NCBI GenBank assembly: GCA_014523485.1
Contig: JAATVK010000201.1
Location: 1-12,358 of the forward strand
From: Nitrososphaerales archaeon TH5894
GTDB taxonomy: Archaea > Thermoproteota > Nitrososphaeria > Nitrososphaerales > Nitrososphaeraceae
Direction: 5' to 3'
DNA length: 12,358 nt
Below, piece by piece: positions 6,828 to 12,358 of the stretch. A program made the translations under genes and the position numbers. The notes below the pieces were generated by a model. That model was given only the letters and a program-made list of their open reading frames with translations, did not search any database and was not told the origin of the DNA. The number at the start of each line of letters is the position of its first letter. Position 1 is the first letter of the stretch.

Positions 6828-6894
6828 GGCAGCTATGAAGAATCAGAGTTAATATTGAATAACACATGTAATGAAGGCATTTGTCTGAGCTGCC
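6828..6894 (+). ncRNA. Candidate box C/D-type sRNA (kink-turn RNA)
   Basis: A 67-base element lies in the 146-base gap after RNase HI. GGCAGC (6828-6833) pairs with GCTGCC (6889-6894), a GC-rich six-pair stem in AT-rich surroundings. Immediately inside lies TATGAAGA (6834-6841), close to box C (RTGATGA, one change), and CTGA (6885-6888), a perfect box D. Folded, there are exactly three bulged bases (TAU), G6837-A6888 and A6838-G6887 sheared pairs, then A-U, G-C and A-U pairs: the geometry of a kink-turn bound by L7Ae in archaea. A D'-like TTGA (6855-6858) and a C'-like ATGAAGG (6871-6877) lie inside. The C-to-D' spacer of 13 is near the normal 12, but the C'-to-D spacer of seven is short, so only the D' guide (6843-6854) looks functional. 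Size is typical. The rRNA or tRNA target is not identified. Confidence 0.45.
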
Positions 6895-6916
6895 ATATAT
6901 AACATTTAACCTAAAA

Positions 6917-6924
6917 GTTTATGT
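6917..6924 (+). promoter_or_regulatory. Possible TATA box of the signal peptidase gene
   Basis: GTTTATGT is centred about 31 bases before the TTG at 6952, which would start transcription about five bases before the codon. The match to a TATA box is imperfect, and transcription from further upstream through the small RNA is also possible. Confidence 0.3.
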
Positions 6925-6951
6925 AACAAATAAATTGAAATTTAATTAGAA

Positions 6952-7494
6952 TTGCTTGAAAATAAGGACAAGAAATATAGTATTATAAAAGATATCGCTA
7001 TAATAGTTATTGGAGTAGTTTTGATATGGTTTGCTGTCAAAGTAGTATTTAATGTAGATAATCCATTTTATGTAGTCTCTAGTGGAAGTATGATTCCTGT
7101 TTTGAACGTCGGAGACATATTAATAGTAAAAGATGGAAATACCTTTAATAGCTTAAAGGTTGGCGATATTATTGTTTTTAATAGACCCCAAGGAGGTGAC
7201 AGGGTTATTGTTCACAGAATTATAGAGATAAGTGATAGATTTACGGAGAAAGTCATAGTAACAAAGGGTGATGCAAACGACGGTATAATACCCGGAACAG
7301 ATTTTCCAATTCGGGAAAAAGATTACATTGGGACTGTAGCCTATACAGTTCCAAAGGTTGGATTAGTTTTGAAATATCTCAATCCCCCTGTAAATTATAT
7401 AATAATAGCCGGAATAATCGGAATTCTAATTTATACGAATATAAAAAAGAAGAATGAAGGGAAAGGGAAAATAGATGGAAAGGACCCAGTTTAA
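6952..7494 (+). CDS. Signal peptidase I, archaeal Sec11 type
   Basis: A membrane endopeptidase of 180 aa that removes signal peptides from Sec-exported proteins on the outer face of the membrane. Seen: an N-terminal transmembrane segment (about 12-31), the box SGSMIPVL (44-51) with nucleophile S46, GDIIVFNRP (71-79), VHRI (87-90) with H88, which replaces the bacterial Lys and marks the ER/archaeal type, and KGDANDG (105-111) with acidic D107 and D110. A second hydrophobic segment (about 148-162) is followed by a Lys/Gly-rich tail predicted to be cytoplasmic. The TTG start at 6952 is supported by an in-frame TAA at 6943-6945. Its stop is seven bases from the stop of the convergent DRG gene. 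Confidence 0.94.
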   Translation: MLENKDKKYSIIKDIAIIVIGVVLIWFAVKVVFNVDNPFYVVSSGSMIPVLNVGDILIVKDGNTFNSLKVGDIIVFNRPQGGDRVIVHRIIEISDRFTEKVIVTKGDANDGIIPGTDFPIREKDYIGTVAYTVPKVGLVLKYLNPPVNYIIIAGIIGILIYTNIKKKNEGKGKIDGKDPV

Positions 7495-7501
7495 AGAGTA
7501 T

Positions 7502-8623
7502 TCATATAGCATTTATTTTTTTGATAATTGTTAAAACATCTTGATCGAACAATTCATGATCCAGACCTACCTTTTGTCCTTCAAATTTTGCACTTTTTCC
7601 AGAAACTAATGCAAATCTAAAATCACGGAGCATACTTCTGTGCAATTTAGTACAAATATCTTTAACCTTCGTTCCTTTTCTTACAATTAAAGGCTCTGTA
7701 TAATCCGTTTCTTTGCCTTTCGGTCTCATGTATATCCTCATGAATTCTAATTTATTAAAAATCGATTCCTTTAGTACTTCAATATTCAGGTTCGAATTTG
7801 CAGAAACAGGTTCAATGTCTTCACCTAGGAAGGGTATCATACCATTTAATGTATTAGCATCTATTAGATCTATTTTATTTAAAACTATTAGACAATGAGG
7901 ATACACTCTATTTCCCGCTAACGCATCAATTAGATCATCGGTAGACAAATTAGGATCTCTGATTGTAATTCTACCATTATGGATTCCATAGATTCTACAC
8001 ATTTCTTTAACCATTGATTCTGAAATTTGTGAATCTTGGTGAATATTGGCTGAAATCCCTCCTTTTTCAGTTTTGTGTATATGAACATTAGGGGGCTTTT
8101 TGTTAACTTTTATTCCTATCTCCGATAATTCTTTTACTAATATAGAAAAATGTTTTGGTTGGAACACATCAACCATAATTAATACCAAATCGGCATTTCT
8201 AGCAACAGAGAGAACTTTTTTACCCATCCCTTTTCCGGAAGCCGCACCTTTTATGATTCCTGGTAAGTCGATGACTTGTATTTTTGCTCCCCTGTACTCC
8301 ATCATACCTGGAATAGCTGTTAGTGTAGTAAACTGATACGATGCAATCTTTGAATTAGCATTAGTTAAACAATTTAAAAGTGTAGATTTTCCAACACTTG
8401 GAAATCCAATCAGAACTACAGTGGCATCTCCTTCTTTTCTAACATCATATCCAAAACTACCTTTTCCGCTTGAGACAGTCTTTCCATGCCTATTTTCTTC
8501 GAGTTCCCGTTTAAGTTTGGCAATTTTTGCTTTTAAAATTCCAATGTGGAATTCCGTAGCTTTATTTATTTGTGTTTTGTGAATTTCATCTTCTATTTCT
8601 TTGATCTTCTCTGGAATTCCCAT
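7502..8623 (-). CDS. DRG family GTPase with TGS domain
   Basis: A 373-aa Obg/DRG-group GTPase, normal in length for archaeal DRG proteins. These are conserved in archaea and eukaryotes and are linked to translation and ribosome function (family knowledge). Seen: an N-terminal basic coiled segment (about 1-45), G1 GFPSVGKS (73-80), a Thr-rich switch I (FTTLT, 98-102), G3 DLPG (119-122), G4 NKID (249-252) and G5 SAN (274-276). The insert with NIHQDSQI (193-200) lies between G3 and G4 as in DRG. The C-terminal TGS domain, from about 298 to 373, begins with IYMRPKGK. ATG at 8623 precedes the conserved coil; no Shine-Dalgarno sequence is visible. A minus-strand CTTTTATGAT near 8653-8662 may be the TATA box. 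It is convergent with the signal peptidase gene. Confidence 0.95.
   Translation of the reverse strand: MGIPEKIKEIEDEIHKTQINKATEFHIGILKAKIAKLKRELEENRHGKTVSSGKGSFGYDVRKEGDATVVLIGFPSVGKSTLLNCLTNANSKIASYQFTTLTAIPGMMEYRGAKIQVIDLPGIIKGAASGKGMGKKVLSVARNADLVLIMVDVFQPKHFSILVKELSEIGIKVNKKPPNVHIHKTEKGGISANIHQDSQISESMVKEMCRIYGIHNGRITIRDPNLSTDDLIDALAGNRVYPHCLIVLNKIDLIDANTLNGMIPFLGEDIEPVSANSNLNIEVLKESIFNKLEFMRIYMRPKGKETDYTEPLIVRKGTKVKDICTKLHRSMLRDFRFALVSGKSAKFEGQKVGLDHELFDQDVLTIIKKINAI
7511..7521 (+). terminator. T-tract terminator of the signal peptidase gene
   Basis: A T-rich run with seven consecutive T follows the signal peptidase stop by about 17 bases and lies inside the 3' end of the convergent DRG gene. 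It is a plausible archaeal U-tract terminator without a hairpin. Confidence 0.4.
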
Positions 8624-8672
8624 TGTTTGATTGTAAATATTATCAAATGAAGATCATAAAAGAATTTCTTAT

Positions 8673-9224
8673 TTAAAAAATACCAAAGAGTTTTAGTCCA
8701 TGTAAAGAACCAATCATGGAACCAAAGATTATCATTAATAACCAAGGCATAGCTGGTAATTTTGGAGAATTAAGAATTATGTGGTGATTTTCAATAATAT
8801 TAGTTATATAATCACGTACTTTATCATTCCAGATTTTATATTCAATTCTATGTTTCTTTAGAATAGATTCAATTTCATAAATTACTGGAGCGCGGACTGA
8901 TCTAATATGTTGAATATATCTTCGTGAAATTTCTACTTCGCCTTGAATTGCAATCAATCCCTGTTGCATATCCAGGAGTCGAACATGAATTTCCCAAGGT
9001 TTTTTTAATTTTTTTGAAAATCCATTACCTATTTGACCAGGTTTCTTATTTTCAAACTTTACTTTTGAAAATCCCTCCAAAATAAGCGTTCTAATAATTT
9101 CATCTTTCTTTATTTTAACTAAAAGACTTAGGTGATCAAACTGTAGTTCTTCAGACTTTATCGATTCCTGCAATCCTTTTAAAAACTTCATTTTTTTTGG
9201 GTATCTCGTAAGGAATTCAGACAT
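8673..9224 (-). CDS. Unknown protein with C-terminal membrane segment
   Basis: I do not recognise this 183-aa protein. It is mostly soluble and basic, with alternating helix and strand patterns. KKPWEIHVRLLDMQQGLIAI (about 74-93) looks like a beta-rich core preceded by a Lys/Gly loop. EVEISRRYIQHIRSVRAP (97-114) is Arg-rich. A helical, charged stretch follows at 115-148. The last 25 residues, from LPAMPWLLMIIFGSMIG to the end, form one hydrophobic segment, so the protein looks tail-anchored with the body in the cytoplasm. The ATG at 9224 starts MSEFLTRYPKK. It sits 49 bases upstream of DRG on the same strand and may be cotranscribed with it. It is probably a lineage-specific conserved protein, but that is inference from intact coding and synteny-like spacing only. 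Confidence 0.75.
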   Translation of the reverse strand: MSEFLTRYPKKMKFLKGLQESIKSEELQFDHLSLLVKIKKDEIIRTLILEGFSKVKFENKKPGQIGNGFSKKLKKPWEIHVRLLDMQQGLIAIQGEVEISRRYIQHIRSVRAPVIYEIESILKKHRIEYKIWNDKVRDYITNIIENHHIILNSPKLPAMPWLLMIIFGSMIGSLHGLKLFGIF

Positions 9225-9278
9225 TTGGTTATTGAATTTTTGATGTTATAGTTATATTAAAACGCTATGAAAATAAAA

Positions 9279-10040
9279 TTATTTAATGGCAAAATTTTGG
9301 ATACCACGAAAATAAAGATCTGTTTGATAATCAATAGCAAAATCTTTCCAACATAACTTTCTATCGGTAAAGGAAATATTTGAACCTCGTATTACCACTA
9401 GTGGAACTGCCTCATTGCTTTCACCCATTACAAAGGTACCTATTGTTGCTAAAGCATCAGCGGTTGCTTTAAGTGTAAATTTCATAATATGTCCAAAAAG
9501 ATCCTTTTTTCCCCTTTGATCTTCTACTGGTTCTATGCCAGAACAACCTATAGCTACCCCAGTAGTACCAATCCGTGTAGGCATTAATCTGCTATCTGAA
9601 ATAACTATTCCAACCTTTATGCCTGATCTTATAAGAAATTCCATTCGTAGATTTTCAGCAGATATGAATGGATCTATGGGAAGACATATAACATAATTCG
9701 AAGGTATATTGGATTTATCAATGCCTGCGTTTGGGGCTAAAATACCATTTTTTATTGTTAATAAGAATCCAGGTAACCCTCCAAATATAACGTCAGATTC
9801 TCTAATTACCACTTCGACAAAACTTGGATTCATCTGATAATTTTTAGCAAGATTTTTGGCTTTGGAGCTAGGTCTAATTTTCCGAAGATCTACTATCGAT
9901 CCTTCACTCATAGAAACGAATTTACTTGATAAAACAAGAATGTCCCCATCTTTAAACTCATACTTTGCGGATATAAGAGTTTCAAACAGATTAAACATTT
10001 TTTTTTTAGTTTTAATTTTAATCCCTTTTACAATTATCAA
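9279..10040 (-). CDS. cofE: Coenzyme F420:L-glutamate ligase CofE
   Basis: CofE adds glutamate residues to coenzyme F420-0 using GTP, giving the polyglutamylated deazaflavin carrier of hydride. The 253-aa product has the usual length of about 245-260. Seen: GDILVLSSKFVSMSEG (32-47), the family's VISKxVS-x-x-EG region; NAGIDKSN (104-111), a family signature; ISDSRLMPTRIGTTGVAIG (147-165), equivalent to the SD-x-x-x-R-x-G-x-T-x-x-AIG motif; then GIEPVEDQRGKKDLFG (168-183). The start is TTG at 10040; no ATG, GTG or TTG occurs in the in-frame stretch upstream. It is divergent from leuC with 82 bases between. No partner F420 genes (cofC, cofD) are in view. The acceptor specificity and chain length cannot be read from sequence. 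Confidence 0.93.
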   Translation of the reverse strand: MIIVKGIKIKTKKKMFNLFETLISAKYEFKDGDILVLSSKFVSMSEGSIVDLRKIRPSSKAKNLAKNYQMNPSFVEVVIRESDVIFGGLPGFLLTIKNGILAPNAGIDKSNIPSNYVICLPIDPFISAENLRMEFLIRSGIKVGIVISDSRLMPTRIGTTGVAIGCSGIEPVEDQRGKKDLFGHIMKFTLKATADALATIGTFVMGESNEAVPLVVIRGSNISFTDRKLCWKDFAIDYQTDLYFRGIQNFAIK

Positions 10041-10080
10041 TATTACTCTACCAGAGTAAAGAGTTATTAGCTTTTTAGAA

Positions 10081-10090
10081 GGTTTTTATT
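10081..10090 (+). promoter_or_regulatory. Possible TATA box of leuCD
   Basis: A T-rich TTTTTATT element (10083-10090) is centred about 36 bases before the leuC ATG, predicting a leader of around ten bases. It touches the ATTCGCGAAT palindrome, so a protein bound there would overlap the basal promoter. Confidence 0.35.
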
Positions 10091-10097
10091 CGCGAAT
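10088..10097. promoter_or_regulatory. ATTCGCGAAT palindrome in the cofE-leuC divergent promoter
   Basis: A perfect ten-base palindrome with a CGCG core in an otherwise very AT-rich 82-base gap. It abuts the leuC TATA candidate and is about 48 bases from the cofE start, so a dimeric regulator could act on either gene. Functional status is inference. Confidence 0.3.
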
Positions 10098-10122
10098 TGG
10101 TAACTTTATTTAGTATAAAGAA

Positions 10123-11400
10123 ATGGGAATGACCATTACCGAAAAAATTTTAGCTAGAGCCTCTGATAAAAAAAGCGTTCAACCAGATGATGTAGTCATA
10201 GCTACTATAGATAAAGTTATGGTTCATGATGTATCTGGTCCTGGTGTAATTAAAGTTTTTTCTGAATGGGAAAAAAAGGGTATAATACTTGATCACATCT
10301 GGGACCCTGATCGAGTATGGATAAGCGAAGACCATTTTGTTCCTGCCTCTGATAGGATTTCAGCAAATAATATTACCTTATTAACTAATTGGACTAAGAA
10401 ATACAATATAAAAAAACATTTTAAATATGGTTTAGGTCAGTATGGAATTTGTCATACTTTATCTCATGAAGAAGGATTGGTTTTACCTGGGGAGCTTTAC
10501 GTCGGTGGTGACTCTCATACAAATACTACAGGTGCAATGGGTTCCCTTGCTGTCGGATTAGGTCATACAGATATCGCATATGTACTAATGAATGGAAAAA
10601 TATGGTTTAAAGTACCTGAAACAATCCTTTTCAAAATAAATGGCGATAAACCTGAATACATAATGGCTAAAGATATAATATTGAAGATAATAGGTGATAT
10701 CGGTACCGATGGTGCTAATTATAAGGCTATGCAATTTACTGGAGAAGCAGTAGATAAAATGTCTATGGAAGAAAGATTAACACTTACTAATATGAGTACG
10801 GAAGCAGGAGCTAAAAACGGAATTATAGAGCCTGATGAGATTACATTTGACTATCTTAGGACACGTACTGATAAGGAATTTCTTCCCGTAAAAGGAGATT
10901 TCGATGCAATATATAGTGATACATTTACGTACGATACTGAAAACCTGGAACCTGTTATAGCTAAGCCATTTTCACCTGAAAACACATGTGCTGTAGGTGA
11001 TATAGAGGGTAGAGCAATAGATAAAGCCTATATCGGATCTTGTACAGGGGCTAAATTAGAAGATTTAAGGATGGCAGCTAAGATCCTTAAAGGAAAACAC
11101 GTTAAAATTAGAACAGAAGTTTTACCTGCTGCTCAGTCGATCTACCTAAAAGCAATAAAAGAAGGATTGGTAACTATATTTTTGGAAGCAGGTGTTGTAG
11201 TTGGTCCTCCTACTTGTGGGGCTTGTTGCGGTGCACACATGGGTGTACTTGCAAAAGATGAAATTTGTATAAGTACTACTAACAGAAATTTCCCTGGTAG
11301 AATGGGACATGTTGAATCACAAACATATTTAGCATCGCCTTTAGTAGTTGCCGCAGCAGCTGTAAATGGAAAAATAACCGACCCAAGGAATGAAATGTAA
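10123..11400 (+). CDS. leuC: 3-isopropylmalate dehydratase / homoaconitase family large subunit
   Basis: Large subunit (425 aa, usual archaeal length about 415-425) of the aconitase-superfamily enzyme that isomerises 2-isopropylmalate to 3-isopropylmalate in leucine synthesis, with a [4Fe-4S] cluster. Seen: TEKILARA (5-12), DSHTNTTGAMG (130-140), cluster ligands C307 in IGSCTGAK (304-311) and C365 and C368 in PTCGACC (363-369), then substrate-binding NRNFPGRMG (387-395). C369 gives a third adjacent Cys. The start ATG at 10123 gives the expected N-terminus; three residues later is a second in-frame ATG (10129). Its TAA overlaps the leuD ATG by one base, so the two subunits are coupled. Homoaconitase or methylmalate-type activity cannot be excluded, because archaeal members are close paralogues. 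Confidence 0.93.
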   Translation: MGMTITEKILARASDKKSVQPDDVVIATIDKVMVHDVSGPGVIKVFSEWEKKGIILDHIWDPDRVWISEDHFVPASDRISANNITLLTNWTKKYNIKKHFKYGLGQYGICHTLSHEEGLVLPGELYVGGDSHTNTTGAMGSLAVGLGHTDIAYVLMNGKIWFKVPETILFKINGDKPEYIMAKDIILKIIGDIGTDGANYKAMQFTGEAVDKMSMEERLTLTNMSTEAGAKNGIIEPDEITFDYLRTRTDKEFLPVKGDFDAIYSDTFTYDTENLEPVIAKPFSPENTCAVGDIEGRAIDKAYIGSCTGAKLEDLRMAAKILKGKHVKIRTEVLPAAQSIYLKAIKEGLVTIFLEAGVVVGPPTCGACCGAHMGVLAKDEICISTTNRNFPGRMGHVESQTYLASPLVVAAAAVNGKITDPRNEM

Positions 11401-11891
11401 TGAATAGACTTAAGGGAAAAATTCACAAATACAATAGAGATAATATAGATACAGACGTAATAATCCCAGGACCTTATCTAAAAATACACGATCATAAAGA
11501 ATTGGGAAAACATGCAATGGAAGGACTAGATCCTAATTTTTCCGAAAAAATATGTGAAGGAGATTTTTTATTGACTGGTAAGAATTTTGGTTGTGGATCA
11601 AGCCGAGAGCATGCTCCTATAGCATTACATCAAGTAGGTATCAGGGCAATACTTTCTCCTTCCTTTGCCAGAATTTTTTATAGAAATGCAGTAGATGGAG
11701 GTTATCTATTACCTATAGAAATAGATCCTGCTCTTATTGAAAAAATATCAGATAAAGATGAGATAGAAATTGATCTTAATACTAATACTATCATTAATAT
11801 AACATCCAGTGAAAAATTTAACATCAAACCCTTTCCAGAAATAATCTCAAAAATAGTAAAGGCAGGAGGATTACTTTACTTTAAGGAATAG
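11400..11891 (+). CDS. leuD: 3-isopropylmalate dehydratase / homoaconitase family small subunit
   Basis: Small swivel-domain subunit (163 aa, normal for archaeal LeuD) that completes the active site of the LeuC partner. Seen: DNIDTDVIIPGPYLKIHD (14-31), FGCGSSREHAP (63-73), which is the family hallmark, and FARIFYRNAVDGG (89-101). In methanogens the loop after the first strand (here PGPYLKI, 23-29) helps separate isopropylmalate from homoaconitate substrates (recalled from work on the homoaconitase small subunit). The K28 seen here does not decide between them. The ATG shares one base with the leuC stop, consistent with translational coupling. It ends the transcription unit; T-tracts follow 50-90 bases later. 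No leuA or leuB lies nearby. Confidence 0.94.
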   Translation: MNRLKGKIHKYNRDNIDTDVIIPGPYLKIHDHKELGKHAMEGLDPNFSEKICEGDFLLTGKNFGCGSSREHAPIALHQVGIRAILSPSFARIFYRNAVDGGYLLPIEIDPALIEKISDKDEIEIDLNTNTIINITSSEKFNIKPFPEIISKIVKAGGLLYFKE

Positions 11892-12219
11892 GGTAGAGTT
11901 AGAACAAAGTGTAGGTCTCAATTTAAATTAGCCCTTTATCAAGCTTTTTGACGTTTTAATTTAATAAATTTGCAAGTTTTTAAAATAATAAAATTATAAA
12001 TTATTTTATCATGGAATTAATATGATCGTTTAACAGTAACTTATAATAATGGATTAAAATCCAACAAAAACAATCAAAAAAGACAAAATATGAAAACAAT
12101 CATCTTTTGATATTTATTTTAGATTTTAAAAGTAGTTTAGTGTCCATAAGTATAAGTGGAAATAAATTTTATCAAAAAAGTTAAGAATAAAAATTAAAAG
12201 AAATAGTATTGGCGATTAA
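11892..12219. other. AT-rich convergent spacer without genes
   Basis: No start codon in this stretch opens an ORF of useful length on either strand. It holds T-tracts for leuCD and A-tracts (T on the minus strand) at about 12065-12090, 12172-12178 and 12184-12199. These could terminate the leftward gene. A perfect but AT-only inverted repeat, TAAAATAAT (11981-11989) and ATTATTTTA (12000-12008), could make a weak hairpin. Confidence 0.7.
11944..11980 (+). terminator. T-rich termination region of leuCD
   Basis: Several T runs (CTTTTTG, GTTTTAATTT, AGTTTTT) fall 50-90 bases after the leuD stop, as expected for archaeal U-tract termination. The weak AT hairpin at 11981-12008 follows directly. 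Confidence 0.4.
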
Positions 12220-12358
12220 TTAACCGCCGCCGCCGTTACCATCACCGTCATCGCCGCCGCCGCCGCCGCCGTTACCATCACCGTCATCGCAGCCGCCGCC
12301 GCCGCCGTTACCATCACCGTCAGCGCCGCCGCCGCCACCGTCATTATCATCGTTGCCA
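12220..12358 (-). CDS. C-terminal end of a Gly/Asp/Asn-repeat protein (5' part outside window)
   Basis: The minus strand is open from the right edge to TAA at 12222-12220, giving the last 45 residues of a protein. They consist of three tandem units of a D-G-D-G-N core followed by four to six glycines; the last two cores are preceded by an extra Asp. The preceding stretch reads GNDDND plus glycines. One unit carries a single Cys and another an Ala at the junction. Each DGDGNG matches the Asp-x-Asp-x-Asp/Asn-Gly pattern of EF-hand-like calcium loops. The other strand would give Pro- or Ala-rich products that lack a start and follow in-frame stops. The minus-strand reading is therefore preferred, ending cleanly at the last Gly. 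Acidic, flexible tails of this kind suit an exported or surface protein, but no signal peptide is in view. The nature of the main body is unknown. Confidence 0.6.
   Translation of the reverse strand, partial: GNDDNDGGGGGADGDGNGGGGGCDDGDGNGGGGGGDDGDGNGGGG
12226..12339. repeat. Tandem 33-36-base GC-rich repeat
   Basis: Three units on the minus strand share the core GACGGTGATGGTAAC followed by a run of GGC triplets, whose number varies (three, six, five from left to right on the plus strand). The cores are identical at DNA level without synonymous drift, which points to recent replication slippage or unequal crossing-over. Local GC is far above the surrounding AT-rich DNA. Confidence 0.85.

Noticed and set aside
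6809..6847. GAATCAGA direct repeat (6809-6816 and 6840-6847)
   Set aside because: Eight bases only, one copy lying within the candidate RNA; no mobile element or recombination site features accompany it.
7789..7797. GGTTCGAAT resembling a tRNA T-arm
   Set aside because: It falls inside the DRG coding sequence and no acceptor stem, D-arm or anticodon arm can be built around it.
10150..10335. Minus-strand open frame inside leuC, and similar frames at 5098-5385, 8100-8336, 3542-3751 and 11142-11426
   Set aside because: They lie opposite well-supported genes, have no family features and no ribosome binding or promoter signal of their own.
11981..12008. Inverted repeat as a factor-independent hairpin terminator
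   Set aside because: The nine pairs are all A-T with a ten-base loop in AT-rich DNA, so chance is likely; kept only as a remark in the spacer entry.
12226..12339. CRISPR array
   Set aside because: The repeats are contiguous codon-based units without unique spacers.
12223..12358. Plus-strand Pro-rich or Ala/Thr/Val/Ile-rich readings of the GC-rich repeat
   Set aside because: Neither frame has a start codon, and both have an in-frame TAA just before the repeat; the minus-strand frame ends cleanly after the last Gly.

Overview
The window comes from an AT-rich archaeal chromosome, most likely a member of the Nitrososphaeria (Thaumarchaeota). The evidence is gene content plus recalled gene order: archaeal RadA, ribosomal protein L21e, the RNA polymerase subunit Rpo4, a DUF655 protein, a DRG/TGS GTPase, a Sec11-type signal peptidase and the F420 enzyme CofE occur together. 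No decisive lineage marker such as amoA is present, so the class assignment is an inference. There are no insertion sequences, CRISPR arrays, tRNAs or rRNAs, and the window reads as core chromosome.

Left edge (1-773): a nearly complete precorrin-2 dehydrogenase (siroheme/heme branch) runs leftward out of the window, divergent from radA. 774-4305 (+): a tight run of six genes, radA, rpl21e, rpo4, DUF655, ksgA/dim1 and a HemK/Mtq2-like methyltransferase, joining recombination, ribosome, transcription and rRNA or release-factor modification. 4338-5998 (-): an isocitrate-type dehydrogenase with unusual active-site changes, then a membrane-anchored protein of unknown function. 5999-6409: a 411-base divergent gap. 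6410-7494 (+): a compact RNase HI and a Sec11-like signal peptidase; between them lies a previously unannotated candidate box C/D-type kink-turn RNA at about 6828-6894. 7502-10040 (-): DRG GTPase, an unknown protein with a C-terminal membrane segment, and CofE. 10123-11891 (+): leuC-leuD, the two subunits of an isopropylmalate dehydratase family enzyme. 11892-12219: AT-rich convergent spacer. 12220-12358 (-): the 3' end of an otherwise unseen gene coding for tandem Gly-rich/Asp-Gly-Asp-Gly-Asn-Gly repeats. It forms a sharp GC-rich island.

Several themes stand out. Genes that probably begin transcripts often start with UUG, have an in-frame stop just upstream and lack a Shine-Dalgarno sequence, as expected for leaderless messages. 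Genes inside the 774-4305 operon mostly start with AUG, and two of them have purine-rich ribosome binding sites. The metabolic genes (precorrin-2 dehydrogenase, IDH, CofE, LeuCD) serve cofactor synthesis, the TCA cycle and branched-chain amino acid synthesis, but they are dispersed and do not form one pathway cluster. The most notable non-routine signals are the kink-turn RNA candidate and the calcium-loop-like repeat tail at the right edge.
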